The notes beneath the pieces were generated by a model. The model did not search any database. It was not told where the DNA came from and was given only the letters and a program-made list of their open reading frames with translations. The translations under genes and the position numbers were made by a program. This document shows positions 6,844-17,997 of a stretch of 64,000 nt of DNA, in pieces. How positions within the stretch are numbered: the stretch's first letter is position 1; the number at the start of each line of letters is the position of its first letter. Source of the DNA: Bradyrhizobium sp. 199 (lineage in GTDB: Bacteria; Pseudomonadota; Alphaproteobacteria; Rhizobiales; Xanthobacteraceae); assembly GCF_023073355.1 (NCBI RefSeq), contig NZ_JADPJI010000006.1:372001-436000 (forward strand). The letters are read 5' to 3'.

Positions 6844-8262
6844 ATGGACAACCGCAGCGACATCTGGCGTGGCGTCGACACGATCAAGGCGCGTTTCATC
6901 GACCTCAGCGACAAGGTCTGGGGCATGCCCGAGGTGTGCTACACCGAGGCGCGGTCCGCCGCCGAGCATCTCGCGGAGCTGCGCCATCAGGGTTTCCGCA
7001 TTACGGAGAACGTCGCCGGCATTCCGACCGCGGTGATGGGCGAGTGGGGCGAGGGCGGTCCGATCATCGCCTTCATGGGGGAATATGACGCGCTGCCCGG
7101 CCTCAGCCAGGAAGCAGGTGTCGCCGAACATCGTCCCATCGAGGCCAGCGGGCATGGCCATGGCTGCGGTCATAATCTGCTCGGTTCCGCCGCGCTGCTC
7201 GCCGCCACCGCGATGAAGGACTGGCTCGCCGAGAACAAGGCGCCCGGTCGGGTACGCTATTACGGCTGCCCGGCGGAAGAGGGCGGCGCGGCAAAGGCCT
7301 TCATGGTGCGCTCCGGTGCGTTCGAGGACGCCGATATCGCCATCACCTGGCATCCGCACAGCTTCTGGGAGGTCGCGGTGACGCCGTCGCTCGCCAACAC
7401 GCGCGCGGACTTCATCTTCACCGGCCGAACCTCGCACGCCGCCGCCTCGCCGCATCTCGGCCGTTCGGCGCTCGATGCGGTGGAATTGATGAATGTCGGC
7501 GTGAACTACATGCGCGAGCACATGCCGAGCGACGCGCGCGTGCATTACGCGGTGCTCGACACCGGGGGTATCGCGCCCAACGTGGTCCAGGCCCATGCGC
7601 GCGTGCGCTATTCGATCCGCGCCCGTGATCTTCCCGGCATGAACGAGCTGGTCGGACGCGTGAGCAAGATCGCCGAGGGCGCGGCGCTGATGACCGAGAC
7701 CAAGGTGGAGATGAAGATCATCTCCGCGGTCTCCAACATCCTGCCGAACACGCCGCTTGAGCAGGCGCTGCACCGGGTCATGGAAGAGCTCGGACCGCCG
7801 CATTTCGACGACGCGGACAAGAGCTTTGCCGGCCAGATCCGCGCGACATTGAGCGACAAGGATATCGAGTCGGTCTATTACGCGATCGGCATGGAGCCGA
7901 CCGACCGGCCGCTGGCCGACTTCCTGGTGCCACTCGATGCCAAGCGCAATCCGCTGGTCGGCTCGACCGACGTCGGCGACGTCAGCTGGGTGGTGCCGAC
8001 CGTGCAGGTTCACGCACCCACAGTTGCGATCGGCACGCCCTTCCACACCTGGCAGGTGGTGGCGCAGGGCAAGAGCGCGCATGCCCACAAGGCCATGGTG
8101 CAGGCCGCCAAGGCGATGGCTGGTCTCGGCATCAAGGCGCTGACGGATCCGGAACTGATCAAGGCAGCCAAGGCCGACCTCAAAAAGCGGACCGCCAAGA
8201 CGCCCTATGTCTGTCCGCTGCCGGATCATGTTGAGCCACCGCTCGACATGTCCATCGCGTAG
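6844..8262 (+). CDS. M20-family amidohydrolase, AbgB-like
   Basis: A 472-residue zinc-dependent amidohydrolase of the M20D group, closest in style to AbgB, the p-aminobenzoyl-glutamate hydrolase subunit. Metal-ligand motifs seen are GHGHGCGHN (103-111), PAEEGG (about 142-147, catalytic Glu pair) and TWHPH (about 168-172). A lid/dimerisation insert lies between them, and a late His is found in PFHTWQ. No signal peptide, so it is cytosolic. It lies 262 bases ahead of a complete peptide-type ABC importer on the same strand, which suggests that the importer brings in an N-acyl or peptide-like compound that this enzyme cleaves; that pairing is inference. ATG 6844 was chosen over a longer frame because the protein begins there with the family's usual N-terminus. 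Confidence 0.88.
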   Translation: MDNRSDIWRGVDTIKARFIDLSDKVWGMPEVCYTEARSAAEHLAELRHQGFRITENVAGIPTAVMGEWGEGGPIIAFMGEYDALPGLSQEAGVAEHRPIEASGHGHGCGHNLLGSAALLAATAMKDWLAENKAPGRVRYYGCPAEEGGAAKAFMVRSGAFEDADIAITWHPHSFWEVAVTPSLANTRADFIFTGRTSHAAASPHLGRSALDAVELMNVGVNYMREHMPSDARVHYAVLDTGGIAPNVVQAHARVRYSIRARDLPGMNELVGRVSKIAEGAALMTETKVEMKIISAVSNILPNTPLEQALHRVMEELGPPHFDDADKSFAGQIRATLSDKDIESVYYAIGMEPTDRPLADFLVPLDAKRNPLVGSTDVGDVSWVVPTVQVHAPTVAIGTPFHTWQVVAQGKSAHAHKAMVQAAKAMAGLGIKALTDPELIKAAKADLKKRTAKTPYVCPLPDHVEPPLDMSIA

Positions 8263-8318
8263 AATTTCGCCTCGATACTTCGTCTGATCCGGCGAACAAA
8301 TTTTTCGCACTGCAGCGT

Positions 8319-8348
8319 GCAATCCAGCATGTTTTGATGCTGGATTGC
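8319..8348. repeat. Perfect hairpin upstream of the peptide ABC operon
   Basis: 12-bp perfect inverted repeat GCAATCCAGCAT / ATGCTGGATTGC with a six-base loop GTTTTG, 57 bases after the AbgB-like stop codon and about 175 bases before the binding-protein start. There is no T-run, so it is either a transcript-stabilising hairpin for the upstream gene or a regulator site for the operon. Confidence 0.6.
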
Positions 8349-8524
8349 CGAACGGATGGGCTGCAGAACGCAGTTTTGCCCAACAGACAGCCAGAAGACC
8401 GTTTGCACACACACGGTCGCAGTTGACGCGCCCCCCATTCGGTGTGCCATCTACTGCCAGCCAAATGGGCAGCCGCGTTTCTCCGGCCGCCCTCATCGCT
8501 ATGGGAACCAGACGGGGGACAACC

Positions 8525-10318
8525 ATGCTGGATAAAGAACTGCGTTCGATGATCGGCAAAGTGAAGGACGGGCGGATGGATCGCCGCGCCTTCATCAAGC
8601 GCATGGCCGCAGTCGGTCTCACCGTTCCCCTGGCCAACCAGATCCTCGCGCTTGGCGGCGTCGCGATGGCCGAGGGCGCCTCGACCTACAAGCCGACCAA
8701 GCGTGGCGGCGGCGGCGCGCTGAAGCTGTTGTGGTGGCAGGGACCGACCTTGCTCAATCCGCATTTCGCCACCGGCACCAAGGACCAGGACGGCTCGCGC
8801 CTGTTCTACGAGCCGCTCGCCTGCTGGGATCCGGAAGGCAACATGAAGCTGGTGCTGGCGGCGGAGATTCCGTCGATCCAGAACGGCCTGCTTGCCGCCG
8901 ACGGCAAGTCAGTGACGTGGAAACTGAAGCCGGGCGTGAAGTGGCATGACGGCAAGCCGTTTTCGGCCGACGACCTCGTCTTCACCTGGCAGTATGCCAA
9001 GGATCCCGCGACCGCAGCCGTCACCATCGGTGTCTATCGCGACATCACCGTCGAGAAGATCGATGATCTCACGGTCAAGATCACCTTTCCGCAGCCGACT
9101 CCGTTCTGGGCCGATGCTTTCGTCGGCGCCGGCGCAGGCCAGATCTTGCCGAAGCATCTCTTCGCCGATTTCATCGGCTCCAAATCGCGCGAGGCGCCGA
9201 CCAATCTCGCACCCGTCGGCACCGGTCCCTACAGGTTCGTCGAGTTCAAGCCGGGCGATCTCATCCGCGGCGTGATCAATCCCGACTACCACATGGCCAA
9301 CCGTCCCTATTTCGATTCACTCGAGATGAAGGGCGGCGGCGACGCCGTCTCGGCGGCGCGTGCGGTGATTCAGACCGGCGAGTACGATTTCGGCTGGAAC
9401 ATTCAGGTCGAGGACGACGTGCTGCTGCGCCTGGAGAAGGGCGGCAAGGGCAAGACCGTCTATGCCGTTGGCGGCGACACCGAGTTCATCGCGCTCAACT
9501 TTACCGATCCGAATGTCGAGGTCGACGGCGAGCGTTCGTCCATGAAGACCAAGCATCCGCTGTTCTCGGATCCCGCCGTGCGAAAGGCGCTGTCCCTGCT
9601 GGTCGATCGCGAATCCGTCAAGAAGGCGATCTACGGCCGTGCCGGCCGCACCACCGCGAACTTCCTCAACGGCCCCGAAAAGTTCGTCTCCAAGAACACG
9701 ACCTGGGAGTTCAACATCGAAAAGGCGGCAAAGATGCTCGAGGACGCCGGCTGGAAGCCTGGCGCCGACGGCATTCGCGAGAAGGACGGCAAGAAACTCA
9801 AGATCGTCTACCAGACCGCGATCAACGGTCCGCGCCAGAAGACTCAGGCCATCGTCAAGCAGGCCTGTCAGAAGGCCGGCATCGATGTCGAGCTGAAGTC
9901 GGTGGTGGCCTCGGTGTTCTTCTCGTCCGACGTCGCCAATCCCGACACCTATCCGAAGTTCTATGCTGACATCGAGATGTTCCAGATCCCGCTGAGCCAG
10001 CCGGACCCGTCGCAGCACATGCGCCGCTATCTCTCCACGGCAGCCGCGACCAAGGAGAACAAGTGGCAGGGCACCAACTTCCCGCGCTGGGTCAACAAGG
10101 ACTATGACGCGGCGATCAACGCGGCGGACACGGAGATGGACCCGGTCAAGCGCGCGGCGCTCTACATCAAGGCCAACGACCTGATGTGGCAGGACACGGT
10201 GTTCATCCCCGTGATGCATCGTCTCAAGGTCGAGGCGGCCGCGAACAATTTGCGTCCGGTGATCTCGGGCTGGGCCAACGAAACCGACAATCTGTTCGAC
10301 TGGTACCGCGAGGAATGA
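8525..10318 (+). CDS. Peptide-type ABC importer, substrate-binding protein
   Basis: A 597-residue periplasmic binding protein of the DppA/OppA (SBP family 5) class. The N-terminus has a twin-arginine signal, DRRAFIKRMAAVGLTVPLA (Arg20-Arg21), so it is probably exported folded by Tat. Family landmarks include WKLKPGVKWHDGKPFSADDLVFTW, the LAPVGTGPYRFVEFKPGD loop, and PAVRKALSLLVDRESV in the C-terminal lobe. It is longer than DppA (about 535). It is followed at short spacing by two permeases and two ATPases on the same strand, completing the importer. The AbgB-like hydrolase upstream hints at a peptide or acyl-amino acid ligand. ATG 8525 has a purine-rich GGGGGAC ribosome site. Confidence 0.92.
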   Translation: MLDKELRSMIGKVKDGRMDRRAFIKRMAAVGLTVPLANQILALGGVAMAEGASTYKPTKRGGGGALKLLWWQGPTLLNPHFATGTKDQDGSRLFYEPLACWDPEGNMKLVLAAEIPSIQNGLLAADGKSVTWKLKPGVKWHDGKPFSADDLVFTWQYAKDPATAAVTIGVYRDITVEKIDDLTVKITFPQPTPFWADAFVGAGAGQILPKHLFADFIGSKSREAPTNLAPVGTGPYRFVEFKPGDLIRGVINPDYHMANRPYFDSLEMKGGGDAVSAARAVIQTGEYDFGWNIQVEDDVLLRLEKGGKGKTVYAVGGDTEFIALNFTDPNVEVDGERSSMKTKHPLFSDPAVRKALSLLVDRESVKKAIYGRAGRTTANFLNGPEKFVSKNTTWEFNIEKAAKMLEDAGWKPGADGIREKDGKKLKIVYQTAINGPRQKTQAIVKQACQKAGIDVELKSVVASVFFSSDVANPDTYPKFYADIEMFQIPLSQPDPSQHMRRYLSTAAATKENKWQGTNFPRWVNKDYDAAINAADTEMDPVKRAALYIKANDLMWQDTVFIPVMHRLKVEAAANNLRPVISGWANETDNLFDWYREE

Positions 10319-10347
10319 TCCCCCAACTCTAGACGGGGCCTTCCCTC

Positions 10348-11307
10348 ATGAGCCAATACGTCCTGCGTCGCCTGCTGATCGCGATTCCGAGCTTGCTCGG
10401 CATTTCGGCTGTGCTGTTCTTCGTGCTGGCGCTCGCGCCGGGCGATCCTTTCTCGGAACTGGCGACGAATCCGAACGTCCCGCCCGAAGTGCAGGCCGCA
10501 CTTCGGGCCAAGTTCGGCCTCGACGATCCGATTCACCTCCGCTACCTGCACTGGCTCAATGCCATGCTGCACGGCGACTGGGGTTTTTCCTTCGTCAGCC
10601 GGATGGACGTCGACACGCTCATCTTCCAGCGCTTGCCAACGACGCTCTATGTGATCGGCTCCGCGCAGATTCTCGCACTGCTGATAGCGATTCCCGTTGG
10701 CGTCTATGCCGCGACGAAGCCGTACTCGCTGTTCGACCAGATCGCCAACACGCTGGCCTTCGTCGGCTTCTCGCTGCCGACCTTCTTCACCGGCATCCTG
10801 TTCATCCTGATCTTCTCGGTGACGCTGGACTGGCTGCCTTTTGTCTACACAACCGACATCAAGGGCAGGGGCATTCACTGGCTGCTGGAGACGATCCGTC
10901 AGGCGATCATGCCGGTGGCGGTGCTCGGCCTGTTCCAGGCTGCGTCGATGACGCGCTTCGTGCGCTCGGCGATGCTCGACGTGATCCGACTAGACTACGT
11001 CACCACCGCGCGTGCCAAGGGCATCGGCCAGCGACGGGTGATCATCAAGCACGTGATGCGGAACGCCATGATCCCGGTCGTCACGCTGATCGCGTTGCAA
11101 ATCCCGGCGGTGTTCGGCGGTGCCATCGTCACCGAGCAGATCTTCCGCATCCCCGGGATCGGCTCGCTGCTGATCTCTTCGATTCTGTCCAACGACACGC
11201 CGGTCGTGATGGCCGTGACCTTCGTCTTCGCGTGTCTCGTCGTGCTGTTCAATCTCATCGCGGACGTTCTTTATGGCTGGCTTGACCCTCGCATCTCCCT
11301 CCGCTGA
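10348..11307 (+). CDS. Peptide-type ABC importer permease (DppB-like)
   Basis: A 319-residue inner-membrane permease. An N-terminal transmembrane helix (YVLRRLLIAIPSLLGISAVLFFVL) and a conserved periplasmic segment precede five more helices. The cytoplasmic EAA loop that docks the ATPase reads TTARAKGIGQRRVIIKHVMRNAM (about residues 215-238). This matches the DppB/OppB half of the heterodimeric channel. It begins 29 bases after the binding-protein gene, and its end overlaps the next permease by 35 bases, so translation is probably coupled. Confidence 0.92.
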   Translation: MSQYVLRRLLIAIPSLLGISAVLFFVLALAPGDPFSELATNPNVPPEVQAALRAKFGLDDPIHLRYLHWLNAMLHGDWGFSFVSRMDVDTLIFQRLPTTLYVIGSAQILALLIAIPVGVYAATKPYSLFDQIANTLAFVGFSLPTFFTGILFILIFSVTLDWLPFVYTTDIKGRGIHWLLETIRQAIMPVAVLGLFQAASMTRFVRSAMLDVIRLDYVTTARAKGIGQRRVIIKHVMRNAMIPVVTLIALQIPAVFGGAIVTEQIFRIPGIGSLLISSILSNDTPVVMAVTFVFACLVVLFNLIADVLYGWLDPRISLR

Positions 11308-12189
11308 GCGGCGCGTCTACTCGCCATGGCGCGAGACGTGGCGGCGCTATAGCCGCCACAAGCTCGCCGTCGTCAGCGCCTTCCTGCTCCTCATTCTGGT
11401 GCTCGCCGTCGTTCTCGGGCCCTTCGTGTGGCGTGTGAAGATCAACGACATCGATATCGTCGCGGGCCTGCAAGGACCATCGTTCGCCCATCCCTTCGGC
11501 ACCGATGATCTCGGCCAGGACATTCTGGCGCGCATGATCTATGGCGGCCGCATCTCGCTCGCGGTCGGCCTCGCCGCGATGCTGGTCTCCGTCGTCATCG
11601 GCACGCTGATCGGCGCGCTCGCCGGCATGTCGCGCGGTGCGCTCGGGCACGGACTGATGTGGCTCACGGACCTGTTCCTGTCGCTGCCGCAACTGCCACT
11701 GTTGCTGCTGCTGATCTACCTGTTTCGCGACGGGCTGAAGCAGGTATTCGGGCCCGAGGGCGGCATCTTCATCCTGATCGTGCTCGTGATCGGGGGACTG
11801 CGCTGGATGCCGGTGGCGCGGCTCGTGCGCGCCCAGTTCCTGTCGATCCGCGAAAAGGAGTTCGTCGAGGCGGCGCGTGCACTCGGCGCCAGCCCGGTGC
11901 GGCAAGTGGTGCGGCATATTTTGCCCAATGCGCTCGGCCCGGTGATCATCGCCGGCACCATCGACGTTGCCGCCGCGATCATCGCCGAATCGACGCTGTC
12001 CTTCCTCGGCCTCGGTTTCCCGCCGGATACGCCGACCTGGGGCCGTCTGCTGTACGACGCCAAGGACTTTCTCGACATCGGCCCGCATTGGGCGCTGTTT
12101 CCGGGCGGCGCGATCTTCATCGCGGTGGTCGCCATCAACTTCATCGGCGACGGTCTGCGTGACGCGCTCGATGCGCGGCGGGTGATTTG

Positions 12190-12190
<1 letters not shown>
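11273..12190 (+). CDS. Peptide-type ABC importer permease (DppC-like)
   Basis: A 305-residue second permease of the importer. A cytoplasmic N-terminus with WRRYSRHKLAVVSAF leads into the first helix, as in DppC/OppC. The family hallmark HPFGTDDLGQDILARMIYGGR follows (about 81-101), and the EAA loop reads EAARALGASPVRQVVRHILPNAL (about 199-221). Six helices are predicted. It overlaps the upstream permease by 35 bases, and its TGA overlaps the ATG of the next ATPase by one base (TGATG). Confidence 0.92.
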
Positions 12191-13181
<991 letters not shown>

Positions 13182-13185
<4 letters not shown>

Positions 13186-14150
13186 GCGAGCCCCTGCTGC
13201 GCGTCAGCGGCCTGAAGAAACATTTCCCCGTGTTCGGCGGCCTGTTGTCGCGCCAGGTCGGCACCGTCTATGCGGTCGACGGCGTGTCGTTCTCGGTCAA
13301 CCGCGGCGAGACGCTCGGTCTCGTTGGCGAATCCGGTTGCGGCAAGTCGACCACGGGACGTTGCGTGCTGCGCCTGATCGAGCCGACCGACGGCGAGGTC
13401 ACCTTCGACGGCCAGGACGTACGTCAGCTCGGCGGCAACGATCTGCGGGCGATGCGGCGGAACATGCAGCTGGTGTTCCAGGATCCGTTCGCCTCGCTCA
13501 ATCCGCGAATGACAGTCGGTGCGATCCTCGGCGAGGCGCTGATCATTCACAAGCTCGGATCGTCCGCCAAGGAGCGCGAAGAGCGTGTCGCCAGCCTGCT
13601 CGTCAAGGTCGGGCTCAAGGCCGAGCATATGCGGCGCTATCCGCATGAATTCTCCGGCGGTCAGCGCCAGCGCATCGTCATCGCGCGCGCGCTCGCGGTC
13701 GAGCCGAAGCTGATCGTCTGCGACGAGCCGGTCTCGGCGCTCGACGTGTCGATCCAGGCCCAGGTCATCAACCTCTTGGAAGACCTGCAGGCCGAGCTGA
13801 ACCTCACTTATCTCTTCGTCGCGCACGACCTCTCCGTGGTCGAGCACATCTCCGACCGCGTCGCGGTGATGTATCTCGGCCGCATCGTCGAGCTCGCGAA
13901 GGCCAGCGATCTTTACCGCAATCCTCAGCATCCCTATACCAGGGCCCTCCTGTCCGCGGTGCCGGTGCCTGATCCAAAACTCAAGCGCGAGCGCATCCGC
14001 CTCAAGGGCGACGTGCCGAGCCCGATGAAGCCGCCATCGGGCTGCCACTTCCACACCCGCTGTCCGATCGCCCAGCCGCGCTGTGCGGAAAGCGCGCCGG
14101 AGCTGAGGGAAGGAGCGGGCGGACACTTCGTGTCGTGCCATCTCGCCTGA
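13182..14150 (+). CDS. Peptide-type ABC importer ATPase (DppF-like)
   Basis: A 322-residue partner ATPase. Walker A is GESGCGKST (about 52-60), the Q-loop [13 protein letters not shown], the signature [10 protein letters not shown], and Walker [13 protein letters not shown]. The H-loop is [15 protein letters not shown]-terminal extension with [16 protein letters not shown] matches DppF/OppF. It pairs with the gene at 12190, with a four-base ATGA overlap. It closes the importer set; the MFS gene starts 50 bases later and may share the transcript. Confidence 0.92.
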
Positions 14151-14200
14151 CGCCGGCAGGCGATTTCGACGGATCGGCGCGAGGAGAGGACGGGGGTCAG

Positions 14201-15454
14201 ATGCAGGAAGCCGGTGTCACCGCAGCTGGAGCGCAGCCGCATTCGATTCGGACGACCGATGTCGGCGCCGATGCGCGCCGGGCGCTGTGGGGATCCGCGC
14301 TCGGCTACGGCATGGATGGGTTCGATCTTCTCATCCTTGGTTTCATGCTGACCGCGATCTCGAAGGACCTGCATCTGACGCAGCCGCAGGCCGCCTCGCT
14401 GGTGACCGCAACACTGGTGGGCGCGGTGCTCGGCGGCTTGATCTTCGGCCTGTTGTCTGACCGGCTGGGGCGGGTCCGCGTCCTGACCTGGAGCATTGTC
14501 CTGTTTGCAGTCTTCACCGGACTGTGTGCATTGGCCCAGGGGTATTGGGATCTCATGATCTACCGGGCTATCGCAGGCATCGGGCTCGGTGGCGAATTCG
14601 GTATAGGCATGGCGCTGGTCGCCGAGGCCTGGCCGTCGGACAAGCGGGCGCGAGCAACCTCCTATGTCGGTCTCGGCTGGCAATTCGGCGTACTCAGCGC
14701 GGCGCTGGTGACGCCGATGCTCCTGCCCCTCATTGGCTGGCGCGGCATGTTCGCGATCGGGCTGTTTCCGGCTCTCGCTGCTTATGTGATCCGGCGCAGA
14801 CTGCACGAGCCGGATATCTTCCTGGCACGCAGGGCCGCGACGACAGATGCCATCGGCTCGCTTCGCGCGCTCGTCGCCGACAGACAGACGGCGAAAATCA
14901 GCCTTGCAATGATCATCCTCTGTTCGGTGCAGAATTTCGGCTACTACGGCATCATGATCTGGCTGCCGAACTATCTCTCGACGCGGTTCGGCTATGGCCT
15001 CACCCAATCGGCGGTCTGGACTTCCGTCACCATTGCCGGCATGGCGCTTGGCATCTTTCTGTTTGGCCACGCGGCCGATCGCTTCGGCCGCCGCCCTGCG
15101 TTCCTGGTCTACATGCTGGGCGCCGCAATCATGGTGCTGGTCTATTCGCAGTTGACCGCCGCGGCGGCGCTGTTGGTCGGCGGAGCGGTAATGGGCTTCT
15201 TCGTCAACGGCATGCTCGGTGGCTACGGCGCGCTCATGAGCGAGCTTTATCCGACCGCCTCGCGGGCGACCGCACAAAACGTGTTCTTCAATATCGGCCG
15301 CGCGGTCGCGGGCTTCGGTCCGCTGGTCGTCGGCCTGGTCAGCGCATCCTACGGCTTTCCAACCGCGATAGGTGCTCTGGCGCTGCTCTACCTTCTCGAT
15401 GTCGTGGTGCTGCTCGCGCTGGTTCCCGAGCGGCGCGGCGCGGAGCTTGCCTGA
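14201..15454 (+). CDS. MFS transporter, aromatic-acid/sugar-acid symporter type
   Basis: A 417-residue, 12-helix major facilitator. The first helix carries GYGMDGFDLLILGFML, with the D-x-F-D style acidic pair seen in the aromatic acid:H+ symporter (AAHS) branch. The loop 2-3 motif is GLLSDRLGRVRVL, and the equivalent half-repeat motif is GHAADRFGRRPAFL. Helix 4-5 has RAIAGIGLGGEFGIGMALVAE, again AAHS-like. ATG 14201 follows a GAGGAGAGGA ribosome site, while a longer frame from 14135 overlaps the ATPase gene. It lies 50 bases downstream of the ABC importer, possibly exporting or importing a product of the same pathway. Substrate not deducible. Confidence 0.88.
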   Translation: MQEAGVTAAGAQPHSIRTTDVGADARRALWGSALGYGMDGFDLLILGFMLTAISKDLHLTQPQAASLVTATLVGAVLGGLIFGLLSDRLGRVRVLTWSIVLFAVFTGLCALAQGYWDLMIYRAIAGIGLGGEFGIGMALVAEAWPSDKRARATSYVGLGWQFGVLSAALVTPMLLPLIGWRGMFAIGLFPALAAYVIRRRLHEPDIFLARRAATTDAIGSLRALVADRQTAKISLAMIILCSVQNFGYYGIMIWLPNYLSTRFGYGLTQSAVWTSVTIAGMALGIFLFGHAADRFGRRPAFLVYMLGAAIMVLVYSQLTAAAALLVGGAVMGFFVNGMLGGYGALMSELYPTASRATAQNVFFNIGRAVAGFGPLVVGLVSASYGFPTAIGALALLYLLDVVVLLALVPERRGAELA

Positions 15455-15540
15455 CCCAGCGTCCGCTCATGGCGCCTCGAGCCGGCCGTGATCCGAGTCA
15501 TACCCTGCCAGATGCGCGCGACAAACGCCGGCCGATCCTG

Positions 15541-17445
15541 TCACGCCGACTTCGCGGGCCAAGGGATGACCTGTCCCGACATCACCAGCCGGTCACGGCC
15601 GCCGTCCTTGGCGGCGTAAAGGGCGCGATCGGCTGCGGCGACCAGCGTGCTGCAGTCCATCGTGGTCCCGGACGGAACAGCCGATGCCCCGCCGAGGCTC
15701 GCAGTCACCAGCCGGGACGGCGGATTTTGCACATGCAGCATGGCGAGCTCGTGCAGTGCCTGGCGAATTCCTTCGCCGACTTCGGCGCAGCCATCAGGGC
15801 CGGTGTTCGGCAACAACACGGCGAATTCCTCACCACCATAACGCGCGGCGAGATCGGCCGGGCGCCTGGCCTGAGTGGATAGAATCCGGCCGAGCGCGCG
15901 CAGGCAGGCGTCGCCCGCCAGATGTCCGTAGTGGTCGTTGAACTTCTTGAAATGATCGAGATCGATCAGCAGCAGTGAGAGCTGCGTGCCGTCGCGCCGA
16001 GCCCGTGCCCATTCGTCGGCAAGGCGTTCGTCGAATGCGCGCCGGTTTGCAAGACCCGTGAGGCCGTCGGTCGTTGCCAGCGAGGCGAGCCTGTCCTGAA
16101 GATCCTTCTGCTCGGTCATGTCGCGCACGACCGCGACGACGCCGTCGATCGCGCCGCTGTCCGACGCCAGGGTCACGTGCAGCGCCGCCTCGGCCCAGAT
16201 CTCGCGCTTGTCGCGATGACGCTGGCGATAGACGAACCGCGCCTCCTCTGCTTCGCCGTTCTTCAGCGCGGCGATCGCCTGCTCGACCCGCTCCATGTCG
16301 TCCGCGTGAATGCCGGCCAGCGCCGACGTGCCCAGCAGCTCTTCGGCCGACCAGCCGGTGATGCGTGCACAGGAGGGAGAAACGTAGAGCAGCCGGTTAT
16401 CCAGCCCGATGCGGGTCACCATGTCGCTGGATTGCTCGGCCAGCAGGCGGAAATTAGCTTCCTTGGCGACGAGGGCCTGTGCCATGCGTTGCCGCTGCAG
16501 CAACTGACGGACAAGATAGTAGCCGATCACCGCGATCAGCAGGACGAGTCCGAGGACGAAGGTCATGCGCGTGGCCGCCGCGCGCCGCCAGGGGGCCAGT
16601 ACGTCCGCCTGCGACTTGCTCGCCAGCACCATCAGTGGATAGCGGCTGCTGCGCTGGTAATAGCTCAGCCGCTGCACGCCATCGAGCGGCGACTTGAAAT
16701 AGTAGACCGCCGCGGCGGGGCGGCTTTCCCATCCCTTGAACAAGGGGGAGTCGGACAGGTCTCGCCCGACGAAGGCGCCGCTCTCGTCGCGGCTGCGCGC
16801 CAGCATGATGCCGCTGTTGTTGAGCAACGATGCCGAGCCGTTCGGACCGATGTCGAACCGCTCGTAGAATTTGACGAAATAGCTGACGTCGATCGTGAGC
16901 AGAGCAACGCCGGCGAAACCGCCATCGGCATCGTTGACCCGGCGGGACGCGGTGATGATCCATTGGCCTCCGGCGCGGCTCTTGACCGGAGGTCCGATCA
17001 GCGTGCCCGGCTCCGGAGAGTCGCGATGGCGCCGGAAATACTCGCGGTCGCTGTTGTTGAGCTTGGAGAAGTCGAGGCGCTCGGTCGTGGCAAGCCAGCG
17101 GCCGCTCGCGTCATAGATGAAAATGCCGCGGATGCGGTCCGATGATTTGCGCGTCGGCAGATACGCCTGGAGCTTTGAGATCGTGTCCGGTCCCGTTCCG
17201 TCGAGTTCGAGCCGATGGACCAGCCCGACCAGGAGCGTGTCGACGAGCTCGAACGTGTCGTCCGCATGCTGGACCAGGGAATGCGCCAGATTGGCGACGT
17301 CGATCTCGGCGTTCCTGAGATCGGCCTCGCGGGCTTCCCATTCGCGCCAGGCACTCATGCCCAGGATCGCGAGGCAAATCAGCACGACGAACCCGGCCGC
17401 CCAGAGCGGAAGACGCGTCTTGCCGAGTTCGCGGCTCGTGACCAT
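15541..17445 (-). CDS. Membrane diguanylate cyclase with dCache and PAS domains
   Basis: A 634-residue enzyme that makes c-di-GMP from two GTP. Order: transmembrane helix 1 (about 14-32), periplasmic dCache-like sensor (to about 290), helix 2 (FVLGLVLLIAVIGYYLV), PAS domain (about 325-440), and C-terminal GGDEF domain. The active-site loop is RYGGEEF with GGEEF at 537-541. The inhibitory I-site RPAD is at 528-531, exactly five residues upstream, so product inhibition is expected. There is no EAL domain. ATG 17445 with GGAG eight bases upstream was chosen over a TTG 19 codons earlier. It is convergent with the MFS gene and stands alone. Confidence 0.93.
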   Translation of the reverse strand: MVTSRELGKTRLPLWAAGFVVLICLAILGMSAWREWEAREADLRNAEIDVANLAHSLVQHADDTFELVDTLLVGLVHRLELDGTGPDTISKLQAYLPTRKSSDRIRGIFIYDASGRWLATTERLDFSKLNNSDREYFRRHRDSPEPGTLIGPPVKSRAGGQWIITASRRVNDADGGFAGVALLTIDVSYFVKFYERFDIGPNGSASLLNNSGIMLARSRDESGAFVGRDLSDSPLFKGWESRPAAAVYYFKSPLDGVQRLSYYQRSSRYPLMVLASKSQADVLAPWRRAAATRMTFVLGLVLLIAVIGYYLVRQLLQRQRMAQALVAKEANFRLLAEQSSDMVTRIGLDNRLLYVSPSCARITGWSAEELLGTSALAGIHADDMERVEQAIAALKNGEAEEARFVYRQRHRDKREIWAEAALHVTLASDSGAIDGVVAVVRDMTEQKDLQDRLASLATTDGLTGLANRRAFDERLADEWARARRDGTQLSLLLIDLDHFKKFNDHYGHLAGDACLRALGRILSTQARRPADLAARYGGEEFAVLLPNTGPDGCAEVGEGIRQALHELAMLHVQNPPSRLVTASLGGASAVPSGTTMDCSTLVAAADRALYAAKDGGRDRLVMSGQVIPWPAKSA

Positions 17446-17625
17446 CAGGCTTGCTCCAAATCGGTGCAAACCTCTCACTTTCGCCTTAACGGCCTGTTGC
17501 AATATTTGCGATGATTGCGCTGGTCCGTACTGGACCGGAGACGGTTGTGGATATCACGATCGCCTCGCGTCGGGCGGATGTTTACGCGGCGCCGCACGCG
17601 ACGGTTCCGCCCGTCGTCCGCCGCG

Positions 17626-17847
17626 TCATCCCTCCAGCGTGAAGCCGACGCGCAGCGTCACTTGGTAGTGGCGGACGGTGCCGTTCTCGATGTGGCCGCG
17701 CGTCTGCACCACCTCGAACCATTTCATCTCGCGAACGGTCTTGGCGGCGCGGCTGACCGCGTTCTTGATCGCATCCTCGATCGAGATCTCGGACGATCCG
17801 ACGAGGTCCAGGATCTTGTAGACGTGATCATGTTCGGCTGTGGGCAT
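17626..17847 (-). CDS. Dodecin, flavin-storage protein
   Basis: A 73-residue dodecin. Twelve copies assemble into a hollow shell that binds flavins (FMN/FAD) and protects the cell from free flavin. The sequence shows the standard short beta-alpha-beta-beta fold with [23 protein letters not shown], the flavin-stacking Trp in [13 protein letters not shown], and the C-terminal strand YQVTLRVGF. The true start is ATG 17847 with a GGGAG site; the frame opens further upstream without meaningful content. Confidence 0.93.
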   Translation of the reverse strand: MPTAEHDHVYKILDLVGSSEISIEDAIKNAVSRAAKTVREMKWFEVVQTRGHIENGTVRHYQVTLRVGFTLEG

Positions 17848-17997
17848 GATGAGGCTCCCTCGGTTGCGCTGGGGCACGCCTTGCCGCGTGCGCTCTGATC
17901 TGAACGAGCGCCAGTCCTCCGGGTTCCGTCCCGTAATCGCCGCATGCAGCGCAGGCCTATCGCATTTGGTATTTGTCACGAGCTGAGCGCGCGCCTC

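Noticed and set aside
6799-8637. A 612-codon open frame antisense to the AbgB-like gene
   Set aside because: The plus strand encodes all M20 metal motifs; the antisense product has no recognisable feature and spans two intergenic regions.
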